Below are positions 1-8,849 of a DNA stretch of 64,000 nucleotides, piece by piece. A program made the position numbers and the translations under genes. Every line of letters begins with the position of its first letter. Position 1 is the first letter of the stretch. Source of the stretch: an uncultured Parabacteroides sp. GTDB taxonomy: Bacteria > Bacteroidota > Bacteroidia > Bacteroidales > Tannerellaceae. Location of the stretch: assembly GCF_905196875.1 (NCBI RefSeq), contig NZ_CAJJWO010000026.1:4266-68265 (forward strand), read 5' to 3'. Under the pieces are notes generated by a model. It saw only the letters and a list, made by a program, of their open reading frames with translations. It made no database searches and was not told the DNA's origin.

Positions 1-284
1 TCGCTTACAGCCGCTACCAACGTGTCGGCATCTATCGTACCCTCAGACCTACATGTTATACTCCGTGTCACGGGTGTCTGGTTAGCCAGCACATGCAGGT
101 TAAAACCCGCTTCCACATCTTTCAGGGCATGCGGTGGGATCACATCTTCTTCCACTTCGGACTGTGTGCAGCCACCCGCCACCAGTAAGATCAGATACAC
201 AAACAACCATCCCAGCAATAAGCCGATGCGCAATCTTCCGATCCTCGTCAAAGGCCTCCATCCTGTTTCACTTCCTCGTTTCAT
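1..284 (-). CDS. Fimbrial operon lipoprotein, N-terminal part only (cut by window edge)
   Basis: An open frame reads leftward from an ATG at 284 and runs off the window without a stop, giving 94 codons. The start has a long basic N-region (MKRGSETGWRPLTRIGRLR) followed by a hydrophobic stretch and a lipobox ending VAGGC, so the product should be an outer-membrane lipoprotein. Further on, residues VTRS resemble the T-R processing site seen in neighbouring fimbrillins. It starts 13 bp after the stop of the upstream gene and is the ninth gene of the fimbrial operon visible here. Its class (tip adhesin, accessory subunit or another fimbrillin) cannot be decided from the N-terminus; the distal position would suit an accessory or tip protein, which is inference. 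Confidence 0.75.
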   Translation of the reverse strand, partial: MKRGSETGWRPLTRIGRLRIGLLLGWLFVYLILLVAGGCTQSEVEEDVIPPHALKDVEAGFNLHVLANQTPVTRSITCRSEGTIDADTLVAAVS

Positions 285-297
285 TGTATTTCGTTTT

Positions 298-1452
298 TTA
301 ATTTCCTCCAATTTCCCCGTTTCCGCTCCAGGGTATTTCAGTCCATTTGGCAACAACTATCGTAGTGCCGATCCCCTCATTCACATCCGGATCGGGATAA
401 GGCTCGTCGGGGCCTCCGACGTTATCATCTTTAAATGCGATTGCATTCCAGTCGAGCACCTTCATCAGCAAGCTGCTTTCGTTGTTCTTCACTTCCAGCG
501 TAAAAACATACCGCTTACCTTCGTCGAAAGAAATATTCTTATCGATCGTCGCTTTCAGGGTAGCCGTTTCATTGTCTCTTACCACTGTTATCTCTACATC
601 GAAAGGCAGGTTGTTCTTGGGAATAAGGATTCCCTTTGTCTTGTTCAATCCGATATTTTCGGAGTCCGACTCCACCGGTTCGAATTCTTCGGCTGCAAAT
701 ACGATCCGGGCCTCTTCCTCTTCACTCCCCCCGGTGGGCGGTATTCCGGTATCTTCGCCGGCTATCAGAGAGGCCCCCGAAGAAGATATCTTTTTCAGTT
801 CCAGCTTTGTGCCGTACAATGTTTCGAAAGGCAGCGCGTTGTCGGGCGAAGGAGCCACATTAAACACCACCAACGCACATTTACGCCGGAAAGTGCCGAG
901 TGTCACCACACGCGATTCTTTAGCAACCGCAACACCGCGGGCAAAAGCATCCATCACATCTTCCTTATGGGGGATACCGGTTATCTTATAATTATTATCG
1001 GCACCCTTCAATAGCTTCCGCGCCGGCGATACCGCATAAAAATCGTATACGCCCCCTCTCACCTGCAAGCCTTTGGCTTCTCCTTCCACTACCTTTCCGG
1101 CATCGTCCACCCGGCAGGGAGTCAACGCACCGTCATCGCCTATCCGATAAGTAGCCTCAAACGAAGGTTCATCCGTAGCAAAAGAAGCAGGTTGTTGCTT
1201 ATCCCCGACGTTCCCGGTGAAATAAGCGCCGATCCGTACGGTTGTTCCTACAGGTAACGGCGTAGGTGTCGTCACCATTTCATCGGCACGGGTCAGTACC
1301 GCAGGCACTCCCAGGTCAGGCTTGCCGAAGCTAAGCATCACCAGCTGTGCCTCCTCCGGTACGATCTCTTCCACCGGTCCTGCCGTACACCCTACCAGCA
1401 AACTGCCGGCCAGTAACCCATACAGATATAGTTGTATTCGACTCCGTTTCAT
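298..1452 (-). CDS. Fimbrillin-like lipoprotein, divergent (384 aa)
   Basis: The N-terminus is a lipoprotein signal with lipobox LLVGC at about residues 18-22. The mature part begins with an acidic linker and a short TR site (VLTRADEM). The HALT-type motif of the other subunits is replaced by RKCALVVFNVAPS, so this is a more distant member, possibly of the BF2992-like fimbrillin clan (low confidence). The C-terminus carries an extra segment of about 40 residues after the usual terminal V-x-W strand, rich in Asp/Pro (PDEPYPDPDVNEG) and then a second V-A-K-W strand. That extension could make it an anchor or accessory subunit rather than the main shaft protein. It is the eighth gene of the operon. 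Confidence 0.7.
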   Translation of the reverse strand: MKRSRIQLYLYGLLAGSLLVGCTAGPVEEIVPEEAQLVMLSFGKPDLGVPAVLTRADEMVTTPTPLPVGTTVRIGAYFTGNVGDKQQPASFATDEPSFEATYRIGDDGALTPCRVDDAGKVVEGEAKGLQVRGGVYDFYAVSPARKLLKGADNNYKITGIPHKEDVMDAFARGVAVAKESRVVTLGTFRRKCALVVFNVAPSPDNALPFETLYGTKLELKKISSSGASLIAGEDTGIPPTGGSEEEEARIVFAAEEFEPVESDSENIGLNKTKGILIPKNNLPFDVEITVVRDNETATLKATIDKNISFDEGKRYVFTLEVKNNESSLLMKVLDWNAIAFKDDNVGGPDEPYPDPDVNEGIGTTIVVAKWTEIPWSGNGEIGGN

Positions 1453-1496
1453 CTCAGTTCATTTTAATCTTTACTTGTCACATTCTTCTTTGTGAA

Positions 1497-1521
1497 CGGG
1501 AGGGGTATCGCTCCCCGCCCG
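1497..1521 (-). promoter_or_regulatory. GC-rich hairpin between two fimbrial genes
   Basis: Arms of 9 bp (CGGGAGGGG and CCCCGCCCG, 8 of 9 paired) enclose a 7-nt loop in the 85-bp gap between the seventh and eighth operon genes. No U-run follows on the leftward transcript, so it is not a classical terminator. It could stabilise the upstream mRNA end or lower expression of the distal genes. Confidence 0.4.
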
Positions 1522-1537
1522 CCCTGTTTGTTGCAGC

Positions 1538-2659
1538 CTATTCTACCGGAATGTCGGTCGAACCACCGTCGTTCCAGCCGGATACTTCCATATTCGCTAT
1601 AACGATTCCTTGCGGAAGCATACGGATATTATAGATATAATTATTCCCTTTCACCCAATCGGCTGTGAATGTGCCGGGATCAGCACTCCCTTCTGGCGGA
1701 GACATCGTGAACACGCGACCGTCGTCGAGTGTCAGCTCCAATGTAACGGATACACCCGTCACCGGGATCACCAGCCCGAAGGCCTGTACCGGCACCTGCG
1801 CAGATTCGTTCACACCGGTTCCGACAGCACGCATATCGCCATCGGCAGTAAAGGTCAGCTGGCTTACCGGTGTCAGCGTACCGCTCAACTCCCCTGTCAA
1901 CAGGTTCAGCTTGGCAGAAGTCGACTTTTTAAAACCGTCACTGCTTTTCAATACCACCTTAGCCACATGGAAACCATCGAATGCTGTTCCCCCGTCAGCT
2001 TCCAGAATACGGAAACTCACCTTCGTCAGCGCATGCCGCATGGTTAAGGAAACCTCCGGATGCCAGCGGTCCACCTGATCGGATGCCGTGCAATAGAGAT
2101 AATCATCCTGATCGGTATTCCACAGTACATCGGTAGCAGCATCCACCGCACCACCGCCGTCATTGAATACGAAATTCTGCTTTTCCGAGACTTTCACACT
2201 GCTCATTACCGGCACTTTCGGAGTGCCTGAGAGCGAGACGCTTTTATCGGCAGGCGAATAAGCATATACCGTTCCCTTTTCAGAGTACAGGTAGAGCGCC
2301 TCTTCGCCTTCCGCCAGTTCCCAGGCAGGCGTAACGGTATTGTAGGTGAACATCTGTGTGTTATTGCCGCTGGCATAAACGCTCACCGAACCGCTGCTGC
2401 TCTGCTTCGTGACACAAAGTCCTACCTGCGTCAGCGGATTCGGATTGGTGTCACTCCTCACGGGACCTCCGGTCACCAGGCTTCTCGTTTCTATCTCCAC
2501 CGATAAGCCCAGGTTCTTAACCGACAGAGGGACACCTTTGTCTTTCCCGCCGTCTCCTCCATCGCCACCGGCTACCTGCAAAACGATATCAGCCTGTGTA
2601 CAGGCAGTACACAAAAACAGGAAGAGCGCTAGCGGAAATGTATATAGATTCTGTTTCAT
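1538..2659 (-). CDS. Fimbrillin family lipoprotein (373 aa)
   Basis: Probable surface-exposed fimbrial subunit. The signal peptide ends in lipobox LCTAC (residues 16-20), followed by a glycine/aspartate-rich linker (residues 31-40). The Mfa-like core motif MRHALTKVSF is at 207-216, and the protein ends with the shared pattern ANMEVSGW plus a short tail, the likely C-terminal exchanged strand. It resembles the upstream 440-residue subunit in length, in the aromatic YAYSPAD and DYLY stretches and in the C-terminus, so the two look like diverged duplicates. It lies 23 bp downstream of that gene and is cotranscribed. Family function (type V pilus subunit) is known; polymerisation is inferred. Confidence 0.85.
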   Translation of the reverse strand: MKQNLYTFPLALFLFLCTACTQADIVLQVAGGDGGDGGKDKGVPLSVKNLGLSVEIETRSLVTGGPVRSDTNPNPLTQVGLCVTKQSSSGSVSVYASGNNTQMFTYNTVTPAWELAEGEEALYLYSEKGTVYAYSPADKSVSLSGTPKVPVMSSVKVSEKQNFVFNDGGGAVDAATDVLWNTDQDDYLYCTASDQVDRWHPEVSLTMRHALTKVSFRILEADGGTAFDGFHVAKVVLKSSDGFKKSTSAKLNLLTGELSGTLTPVSQLTFTADGDMRAVGTGVNESAQVPVQAFGLVIPVTGVSVTLELTLDDGRVFTMSPPEGSADPGTFTADWVKGNNYIYNIRMLPQGIVIANMEVSGWNDGGSTDIPVE

Positions 2660-2682
2660 GGGCTTTGTTTTAATGGAAATGA

Positions 2683-4005
2683 TTACAGCGGGATTTCGTC
2701 CTGTTCGTTATCGACCCATGCTTCTACGGTAACATCCATTATCGTCAGCTTATTACGGCCGGCAGAAAGCGTATAGATGTAATTGTTGTTGGCAGCCCAT
2801 TCATTGGCCGTCAGGGTTACCGGATATTCGACAGGAGTGTTACTACCCTCCTGCAGAGTGATTACCACGTCGATCTCTCCCTCATTGAAAGTGGTAGGAT
2901 ACACAATAGCACTGACCGTTTTGGATACCGATTTACCGTTTACAGAGCTGGTGCTGGTACCTGTCGATTTGAAAGCATGTTCACCTTCAGTTCCCGTTGT
3001 CGGATCCACCTGTCTCATCAGGATATAGTTCGTTATCGTACGAGCCATTCCGGTTGTCGTAGACGGGCCGGCAATCGTACCGTCAACCAAAGACATGGTT
3101 CCGGCTCCTACCTTGAAAGGATTTGCTCCGGAAGTTGTATTGTTTTTTATCTCGAACTTAGTAAATTTCACGTCATTAGTACTCAGGTTACCGCCATCGT
3201 ACACCCGGAAAGACACCATAGACATGGCATGGTGCATATCGAGATTGATCTTATAACCAGGATTGTCCGCATTCTTATTATCCGGTTCGGCATCCGGAGT
3301 GACCGGTGTTTGTCCGTCCGCACGTCCGTTGTTCACATAACGTCCTTCTGTTCCTGCAAAATAAAGGTAATCCTTTTCTGTTGCCATCGCCAGGTTTATC
3401 AGATCCCCCTTGGCAGTCGTAGCCCAACTACCGGCGTTCCAATACTTCTTCGCATTGTTTTTCGTAGCATCTATTTCACCGGTAGTCAATACCGTTACCG
3501 GGATTTTCAGGTCAGATTCCTGAGTTATAGAAGAAAGAGTGGTCGCAAGATCTGCATTATAAGGATAATAGGCATATACTTTACCGACTGTTTTACTCAG
3601 ATAATAAGGAACTTCTTTCGTATCGGCGAAAGTACCGGCTTTTGTTTTGACAGAAATCCAATTAGCTCCCTTTTCATCTCCCAGATACCATACATGATGG
3701 CCCGTATACTCTGTTCCGTCGGGCGTGTACCAACCGGTAGCACCGCTGTTCGTGACCAACACACCCAACCCCGGTGCATTATCGCTGCTTGAGAAATTGG
3801 CCTTATCATACGTGATCGCTTCACCGCTCACGACAGATTTGGTAGCCGCTTTGGTTCCGGCATCCACTTTCAGATTCGGGGTGATCCCCAACGCTACCTG
3901 GCCGTCGTTGCCGGGTCCGGTAATAATTTCCGTTTCCTCATTCGAGCAACTGACTGCTGTCAGCAGGGCAACTGCCATAGCGCCCATTGTCATTGTCTTT
4001 TTCAT
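2683..4005 (-). CDS. Fimbrillin family lipoprotein, largest subunit (440 aa)
   Basis: Lipoprotein signal with lipobox VSC at about residue 20 (AVALLTAVSCSNEE). The mature chain has a core motif LDMHHAMSMVSFRV near residues 253-266 that matches the HALT-type motif of Mfa-like fimbrillins, and a C-terminal MDVTVEAWVDNEQDEIPL ending like other subunits. Tyrosine-rich stretches (YAYYPYNAD, DYLYFAG) fit a beta-sandwich surface protein. It is the longest subunit here and may be a major shaft protein or a large minor one; the sequence does not decide. Gene gaps of 47 bp upstream and 23 bp downstream support one transcript. Confidence 0.85.
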   Translation of the reverse strand: MKKTMTMGAMAVALLTAVSCSNEETEIITGPGNDGQVALGITPNLKVDAGTKAATKSVVSGEAITYDKANFSSSDNAPGLGVLVTNSGATGWYTPDGTEYTGHHVWYLGDEKGANWISVKTKAGTFADTKEVPYYLSKTVGKVYAYYPYNADLATTLSSITQESDLKIPVTVLTTGEIDATKNNAKKYWNAGSWATTAKGDLINLAMATEKDYLYFAGTEGRYVNNGRADGQTPVTPDAEPDNKNADNPGYKINLDMHHAMSMVSFRVYDGGNLSTNDVKFTKFEIKNNTTSGANPFKVGAGTMSLVDGTIAGPSTTTGMARTITNYILMRQVDPTTGTEGEHAFKSTGTSTSSVNGKSVSKTVSAIVYPTTFNEGEIDVVITLQEGSNTPVEYPVTLTANEWAANNNYIYTLSAGRNKLTIMDVTVEAWVDNEQDEIPL

Positions 4006-4052
4006 TTTCGTTCGTTTTTAATATAAATACTAGTTATAACTTATTCTATTAC

Positions 4053-4994
4053 TTAAATCGGTATTTCGCCGGCATCTCGATCCGCCCATTGTTCTACGCC
4101 GACCGTCGTAGCCTGTATCTTCCGTCCGTCGGTGAAAAACAGTGAGACGACATGCCGTTTGCCGGCCTGAAAACCTCCTTCAACGGCAACCGATACACGG
4201 GAGACAGTTTCCGTTTCGTTCCCGTTGCCATCCTTTGTGGTCGTCACCTGCAATTGTATCGGGGCCGATAAGGCCGGAAGCAGGATATATCCCTGCGCTT
4301 CGGGAAGTTCTCCGCCTTCCTCTACCTGGGGAACCGGCAGACCAGCTATCTCCTGTACGGCTACAATCTTTATTTCTTCGGGTGAAGAAACATCGGCCAA
4401 CGCGGGCGAAGCCGAAAGCCAGTCCAGTTGTTGCCGGGTATGTACCCCCGTTGCTTCTATCCGGACGATCTCTCCCCACCGGTCGGCCCGGTCGCTGTAG
4501 CAAACCAGACCGAGCTGGGTCAGCAGATGCCGGAACGTACAGGTGCGCAGGGGTGCAAAGCTGTTTCCCGACAGACTGCCCGTTGCCATCACATCCGTCA
4601 TTCCGTCTATGGTAAAGGCTATCCGACCTGCCGCAGCATCCGCTTCACCGGTTGCCGGATAATAGCCATGCAAACGGATATTGCTTCCATCGGACGGATA
4701 GAGCTGCGTCTCGTCGAACACGACCGGACGGTTGCCCGCCCCGCCGCTCCGGACGGCTCCGGATATACTCCACGTACCATACGCTCCGGAGGCTGTTTCG
4801 TCCTGACGGGCAAAACACACAGCCAGATCCTTTTTATAGCCGGAGCCGATCACTGCACGGGTAGACACACCGATCGCCCCCTCCAGGCACACCGTCGTTT
4901 CGGGAACCGGCTGCAACGTCGAATCGCTGCCGTCCGAACAAGCGGTTAATGCCCAAAGGCAAACGATGGTGGCTATCACTATTATTTTCTTCAT
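4053..4994 (-). CDS. Fimbrillin family lipoprotein (313 aa)
   Basis: Lipobox LTAC ends at residue 19. A Thr-Arg site (STRAVIGSGY, Arg46) sits where type V fimbrillins are cut after Arg to free the N-terminal strand. The core motif FRHLLTQL is at 154-161 and the C-terminus is VGVEQWADRDAGEIPI. It lines up without gaps over much of its length with the next upstream subunit: both carry TRAVI, GY..DLAV.FAR.D and the H-L-L-T-Q-L motif at identical positions. The pair is therefore a tandem duplication. The start codon lies 21 bp from the upstream stop. Confidence 0.88.
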   Translation of the reverse strand: MKKIIVIATIVCLWALTACSDGSDSTLQPVPETTVCLEGAIGVSTRAVIGSGYKKDLAVCFARQDETASGAYGTWSISGAVRSGGAGNRPVVFDETQLYPSDGSNIRLHGYYPATGEADAAAGRIAFTIDGMTDVMATGSLSGNSFAPLRTCTFRHLLTQLGLVCYSDRADRWGEIVRIEATGVHTRQQLDWLSASPALADVSSPEEIKIVAVQEIAGLPVPQVEEGGELPEAQGYILLPALSAPIQLQVTTTKDGNGNETETVSRVSVAVEGGFQAGKRHVVSLFFTDGRKIQATTVGVEQWADRDAGEIPI

Positions 4995-5015
4995 CTCCTG
5001 CTATTCTAAAAAGGA

Positions 5016-5966
5016 TTATGCTCCGGGAGTGATCGTTGAACTGCCTCCGTTGCCCGGCTGCCATTCGGCAATGCCTGCTTCGATGGTGATCTCGCCGTCG
5101 ATCGTGAAATTGAGGGTGATCAGGTGAGACTGTCCTTTCTGTGCTCCTCCGCTGATATTGCTGATAGGAACCTGTAATGTTTTTTCAGTTCCTTCGTAGG
5201 TCGCCTTTACTTCCAGGGCGATAGCGGCAGACTCCGTACCCATATCCGCGACGGGGTAGATCATCAGATATCCGGTCTGCGGGTCGACTGCATCGGGAGC
5301 CGATACTTCTTCCGGACAACCTATCACAGGCAGGCTGGTGCTGGCCGAACCTGTTGTCGCCAGCGTAGCGCCGCTTGTTTTGTCGAGCGACAACAACAGC
5401 GTATTGTGTACGTTCTTTACCGTAATAGATGAAACTTTTGTCCATTTCTTAACTGCTTCCGCCGAACCGGAGCATTTGAATTGCAACTGGGTAAGCAGGT
5501 GCTGAAAGGTGAATGGGGTAAACTTGGCATTAGCAGCCCCGGTCTGTACTTCTGTTGCCATAATGTCCTCGTCGCCCGTAATAGTGTAAGAGACTGTCGG
5601 GTTATTTTTCCCGCTCAGGGCAGCCTGCGGATAATAACCGATCAGCACCGACTGGCCATTGGCAGACATATAAGTCTGCGCCGTTGCAAACGTAACGGAG
5701 GTATTGCCGCCACCGCCGAGGCGGGTAGCATCGATAGCCGGCGTTGTCCAATCCGTATTAGATACCGGATTATCCAAACGTGCAAACGACACAGCCAGAT
5801 CACTGCCATAACCGGCATCGATCACCGCACGGGTAGCCTCTCCGATACCGGCACTTACCTGCATCGCTTCCGGGGTACCTCCCACAGCAGGTTCTTCTTC
5901 GTTGGAACAGCTGCACAGAAAAGCCGTCGCCAACATACTCATTACTAAAAATTTGTTTGTTCTCAT
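5016..5966 (-). CDS. Fimbrillin family lipoprotein, duplicate of its neighbour (316 aa)
   Basis: Signal peptide with lipobox LCSC (Cys20). Arg46 in EATRAVIDAGYG is a candidate proteolytic maturation site, and FQHLLTQLQF (154-163) is the fimbrillin core motif. The C-terminus EAGIAEWQPGNGG is the probable donor strand. It is closely related to the 313-residue subunit that follows it. The two probably serve as interchangeable or successive pilin subunits. The 64-bp gap to the preceding gene is one of the larger gaps in the operon; I see no terminator in it. Confidence 0.88.
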   Translation of the reverse strand: MRTNKFLVMSMLATAFLCSCSNEEEPAVGGTPEAMQVSAGIGEATRAVIDAGYGSDLAVSFARLDNPVSNTDWTTPAIDATRLGGGGNTSVTFATAQTYMSANGQSVLIGYYPQAALSGKNNPTVSYTITGDEDIMATEVQTGAANAKFTPFTFQHLLTQLQFKCSGSAEAVKKWTKVSSITVKNVHNTLLLSLDKTSGATLATTGSASTSLPVIGCPEEVSAPDAVDPQTGYLMIYPVADMGTESAAIALEVKATYEGTEKTLQVPISNISGGAQKGQSHLITLNFTIDGEITIEAGIAEWQPGNGGSSTITPGA

Positions 5967-6030
5967 TTTATTTCTCGTTTAATAATAATACTAGTTTCAT
6001 TTATTTTCAATAATAAGCCAATTTGCTAAT

Positions 6031-6942
6031 CTACTCTGTTACCGTTCCGTTTCCGGAGGCACCTACCTGCCACGGGGCTACAGTGGCTGTTCCTTCGATG
6101 GCTATTTCACCTGTTTTCAGGAATGACAAAGTGATCAGATGAGAATTTCCGGCCAGGGCATTCAGACCTTCTTTGGTAGACGCATCCATAATGCTGATTT
6201 CCGGACTGGTTGTACCACCTTCATAGGTCACTTTCACTTTTACGCCGTTCAATGCCTGTATCATGAAAGGTTCACCGATCTTCGTCACATCTTTGGTAAG
6301 CTGGGTAGATGTAATGCCCGGTACCGGCAATGTAGCTGCAGCCTCATACGTAACAGTACCGTCTGCGATCGTCATTGTCTTCGGATAAGAAGCAGCTAAA
6401 ACTTCTATTTTCGTGATCTTCTTATCCGGGTTTGCCGTCAGATAACCATCCGATGCCTGTACCTGGAAATTCAACTGCGTCAGTGCATGAGTAAAGGAAA
6501 ACGCTCCTGCCGGAACACTTTTGCTTCCGCTAACGATACCGCCATACATCACATCCTCCGTTCCTGTCTGCAGAAAAGTCACGACCCCCGATAGGGAAGC
6601 GATCTCCGGATGCCAGGCTGCCATATAAACATTTCCTGTGGCCGGATACACCTTCGATACATTCAAAGGGACCGATGTTCCCGCCGCTGTTTCGGCAGCA
6701 ACCAATGTGATACTGTTCTGCCATGCAGGGGCTGCCGTCCATGATGGAGGAGTTTGCGCTCCTTCAAAAGCGGTGATAGCTGCCGTAAACGTATCGCCCG
6801 TAACGACCGGCGCTTTGGTTATAGCTCCGCTTACGGTTGCTCCGACCCTGATTTCAGATGTTTGAAGCTCTCCTTCTTCCGAAGAAGAGCAACCCGACAT
6901 CACTACCGCCAGAAAAGCGGCATACATCCATACTTGTTTCAT
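6031..6942 (-). CDS. Fimbrillin family lipoprotein (303 aa)
   Basis: I place the start at 6942 and not at the upstream in-frame ATG at 7113, because from 6942 the protein has a normal lipoprotein signal (MKQVWMYAAFLAVVMSGC, Cys18). The longer form would overlap the previous gene by 137 bp and bury the signal. The core motif FTHALTQLNF is at 150-159. The maturation site reads ITKAP, with Lys in place of the usual Arg. The C-terminus TVAPWQVGASGN is the shared terminal strand. It is the fifth gene of the operon. Confidence 0.87.
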   Translation of the reverse strand: MKQVWMYAAFLAVVMSGCSSSEEGELQTSEIRVGATVSGAITKAPVVTGDTFTAAITAFEGAQTPPSWTAAPAWQNSITLVAAETAAGTSVPLNVSKVYPATGNVYMAAWHPEIASLSGVVTFLQTGTEDVMYGGIVSGSKSVPAGAFSFTHALTQLNFQVQASDGYLTANPDKKITKIEVLAASYPKTMTIADGTVTYEAAATLPVPGITSTQLTKDVTKIGEPFMIQALNGVKVKVTYEGGTTSPEISIMDASTKEGLNALAGNSHLITLSFLKTGEIAIEGTATVAPWQVGASGNGTVTE

Positions 6943-6976
6943 ACTTTCTTTTATTAATTGATTAAATAATATATGT

Positions 6977-7894
6977 TCAATCGATAACTCCCGTTCCGTT
7001 ATTCCCTCTCTTCCATTCCGATACCTGTGCCGACAGGGAACAGGCACCATCGGCACGAAGCACGACCGACAAGAGATAAGAAGTGCCGGATGCCGGATAG
7101 CCATCCGTTTCATGAAACGATACCGGCAACCGCTCGAACCGCGTCAGATTGCCTGCACGGTCTTCCAGTATCACCGTCAGGCCGACCGCAACACCGGGCT
7201 GTATCATGACCATTTCCGACATGTCTACCCAATCGGTATCCAGCGGCAGACACTCGCCGCCGGCCATCCGGTCAAGGACGACTACCCCCTTTTGTTCGCC
7301 GGAGAAAGTCAACCCTTTATCCGGCATCGACAATACGGCATCGCATTGTACACCTTCCGCCACAAGGCCGAAAAGTTTCCACCCTTTCTCTTTCCCAGCC
7401 TCGTCACACCGGAACTGAAAACGTAACTGGCTCAGCAGATGGGTAAACCGGAACGACTTTCCTTCCTGCCAGAACATATCCGTCAGGGAGCCATTCTGTT
7501 CGTCGGTCACCAGCAAGTCCTGCCGTCCGTCGATCGAATAAGCGATCCGCCCCTCACCTGCCAACCGACCTTCAGGTGCAAAGCCGCGCAGATAAATACG
7601 ACTGTTGTCTGATGGATAATATTTCGGTTCCGTCAGACTCGTGCTCCCATCCGCTTTTACCCGGGCTTTCCATATATCCGTATACTTTCCCGATTCATTG
7701 CCTTTGGCAAAAAATACGGAGTCGGCAAAAGAAACCTCGCCCGATAGCTTCTCCGAAAAGGCACGAAGCACCAGCTTTTGCCCCAACGGATCGGTTAAAT
7801 CTCCGTCACTGTCTGAACAGGCCGCCATTATTGTTCCTAAAAGGACAAATACAGACAGATACCATCCTCCTACATATCTGTTTTTAATCTTCAT
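6977..7894 (-). CDS. Fimbrillin family lipoprotein (305 aa)
   Basis: Lipobox IMAAC (Cys26) after a long N-region. The core motif FTHLLSQLRFQF begins at residue 150, and the C-terminal SAQVSEWKRGNNG matches the terminal strand of the other subunits. No clear T-R maturation site follows the lipobox; the nearest Arg is at 44 (VLRAFSEK). It is the first true fimbrillin after the DUF5119 gene, a position that in related loci often holds an anchor or minor subunit. That role is inference. Confidence 0.85.
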   Translation of the reverse strand: MKIKNRYVGGWYLSVFVLLGTIMAACSDSDGDLTDPLGQKLVLRAFSEKLSGEVSFADSVFFAKGNESGKYTDIWKARVKADGSTSLTEPKYYPSDNSRIYLRGFAPEGRLAGEGRIAYSIDGRQDLLVTDEQNGSLTDMFWQEGKSFRFTHLLSQLRFQFRCDEAGKEKGWKLFGLVAEGVQCDAVLSMPDKGLTFSGEQKGVVVLDRMAGGECLPLDTDWVDMSEMVMIQPGVAVGLTVILEDRAGNLTRFERLPVSFHETDGYPASGTSYLLSVVLRADGACSLSAQVSEWKRGNNGTGVID

Positions 7895-7925
7895 TTCCCT
7901 ATACGTTATTATATATCAAGTATTG

Positions 7926-8834
7926 TCAGTTTTCCACCTCACCGGTTCCTTCTTTCCAGCCGGACAGGGTGATCGTTGCACCTTTTATCTCATCATACGC
8001 GATCTCCAGGTCGAGTACGACATGAGCCGATATGCTTTGCTCGAACGCGTTACCCACTACTCCGGTTATATCCGTAAACGAAGTGACCTCTTTTCCGTCT
8101 TTCAGCGTAAGCGTCAGGTAAAGTTCGACCGGATCACCCTCCTCGCCTCCGTCAGACAGGCCGAACAGATTAAGAGAAGATGTATATACTCCCGGATTAG
8201 CCGCTTCCGGCTCGAATGCCATAAAAGCCGGGGTATCGAACAATGCTTTTCCCGTCGGGATCTGTACCTGCGACGAAACGCCTGTCAACCGGCCGGATAG
8301 TCCCGTCAACCGGGTATCTTCTCCTCCTGTCACCTTTATATTGAGTTCCAGCGTCTTCACCAGACTGACCGGATACAGCTCTTCCACAACGGTCTTTTCT
8401 CCTCCTACATCGATCGACTGACAACCCGTACCGTATAAATTACCGGGACGTGCAATATGTACGGAAGCGGATTTTAAAGCAGAAATCTGCCGGGCCTTGC
8501 CGAAAGCCCGTTCATAGCCGTTATCCATTTCCAGCAGGACATTATCGCAATCGGTATTGCAAACCACCACCTTATATTGTCCCGACGGCAATGTCCCTTC
8601 ATAACCCGAAGCACTTCCTAGGCGGACTATCGGGCGCCCGGTCCCGTCTTTATAGAAATAATAGGTCATAGCCGACGGATAACTGCTCCGGGTCTGCCAT
8701 TCAAGAGACAAACGCACTTTACCGTTCTTCTCCCAATCTTCGTCGGGCATACGATAGACACAAGACGACACCGTAAAGGCACATGCAAGAAGTGCTATCC
8801 AACCCGTTATTCTATTCTGTTTCTGCTTTTTCAT
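7926..8834 (-). CDS. DUF5119-type fimbrial lipoprotein (302 aa)
   Basis: Signal peptide with lipobox VSSC (residue 25), then a short acidic segment and a domain beginning KVRLSLEWQTRSSYPSAMTYYFYKDGTGRP, which I recognise as DUF5119-like from the pattern and the gene order. The C-terminus ATITLSGWKEGTGEVEN again ends in a beta strand with Trp, like the fimbrillins. DUF5119 proteins lie second in many Bacteroidales fimbrial operons, right after a DUF3575 gene, and are thought to be envelope-anchored assembly or base components. The start lies 15 bp after the DUF3575 stop. Confidence 0.8.
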   Translation of the reverse strand: MKKQKQNRITGWIALLACAFTVSSCVYRMPDEDWEKNGKVRLSLEWQTRSSYPSAMTYYFYKDGTGRPIVRLGSASGYEGTLPSGQYKVVVCNTDCDNVLLEMDNGYERAFGKARQISALKSASVHIARPGNLYGTGCQSIDVGGEKTVVEELYPVSLVKTLELNIKVTGGEDTRLTGLSGRLTGVSSQVQIPTGKALFDTPAFMAFEPEAANPGVYTSSLNLFGLSDGGEEGDPVELYLTLTLKDGKEVTSFTDITGVVGNAFEQSISAHVVLDLEIAYDEIKGATITLSGWKEGTGEVEN

Positions 8835-8849
8835 ATATTTACCCTTTCC

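Noticed and set aside
22..1014. Long plus-strand open frame over the first fimbrial genes
   Set aside because: It is antisense to a clear lipoprotein gene, has no signal or domain, and runs across two genes and their gap.
6943..7113. Longer start (ATG 7113) for the 303-residue fimbrillin
   Set aside because: The extension overlaps the preceding gene, is rich in Arg/Cys/Pro and would hide the lipoprotein signal that begins at 6942.
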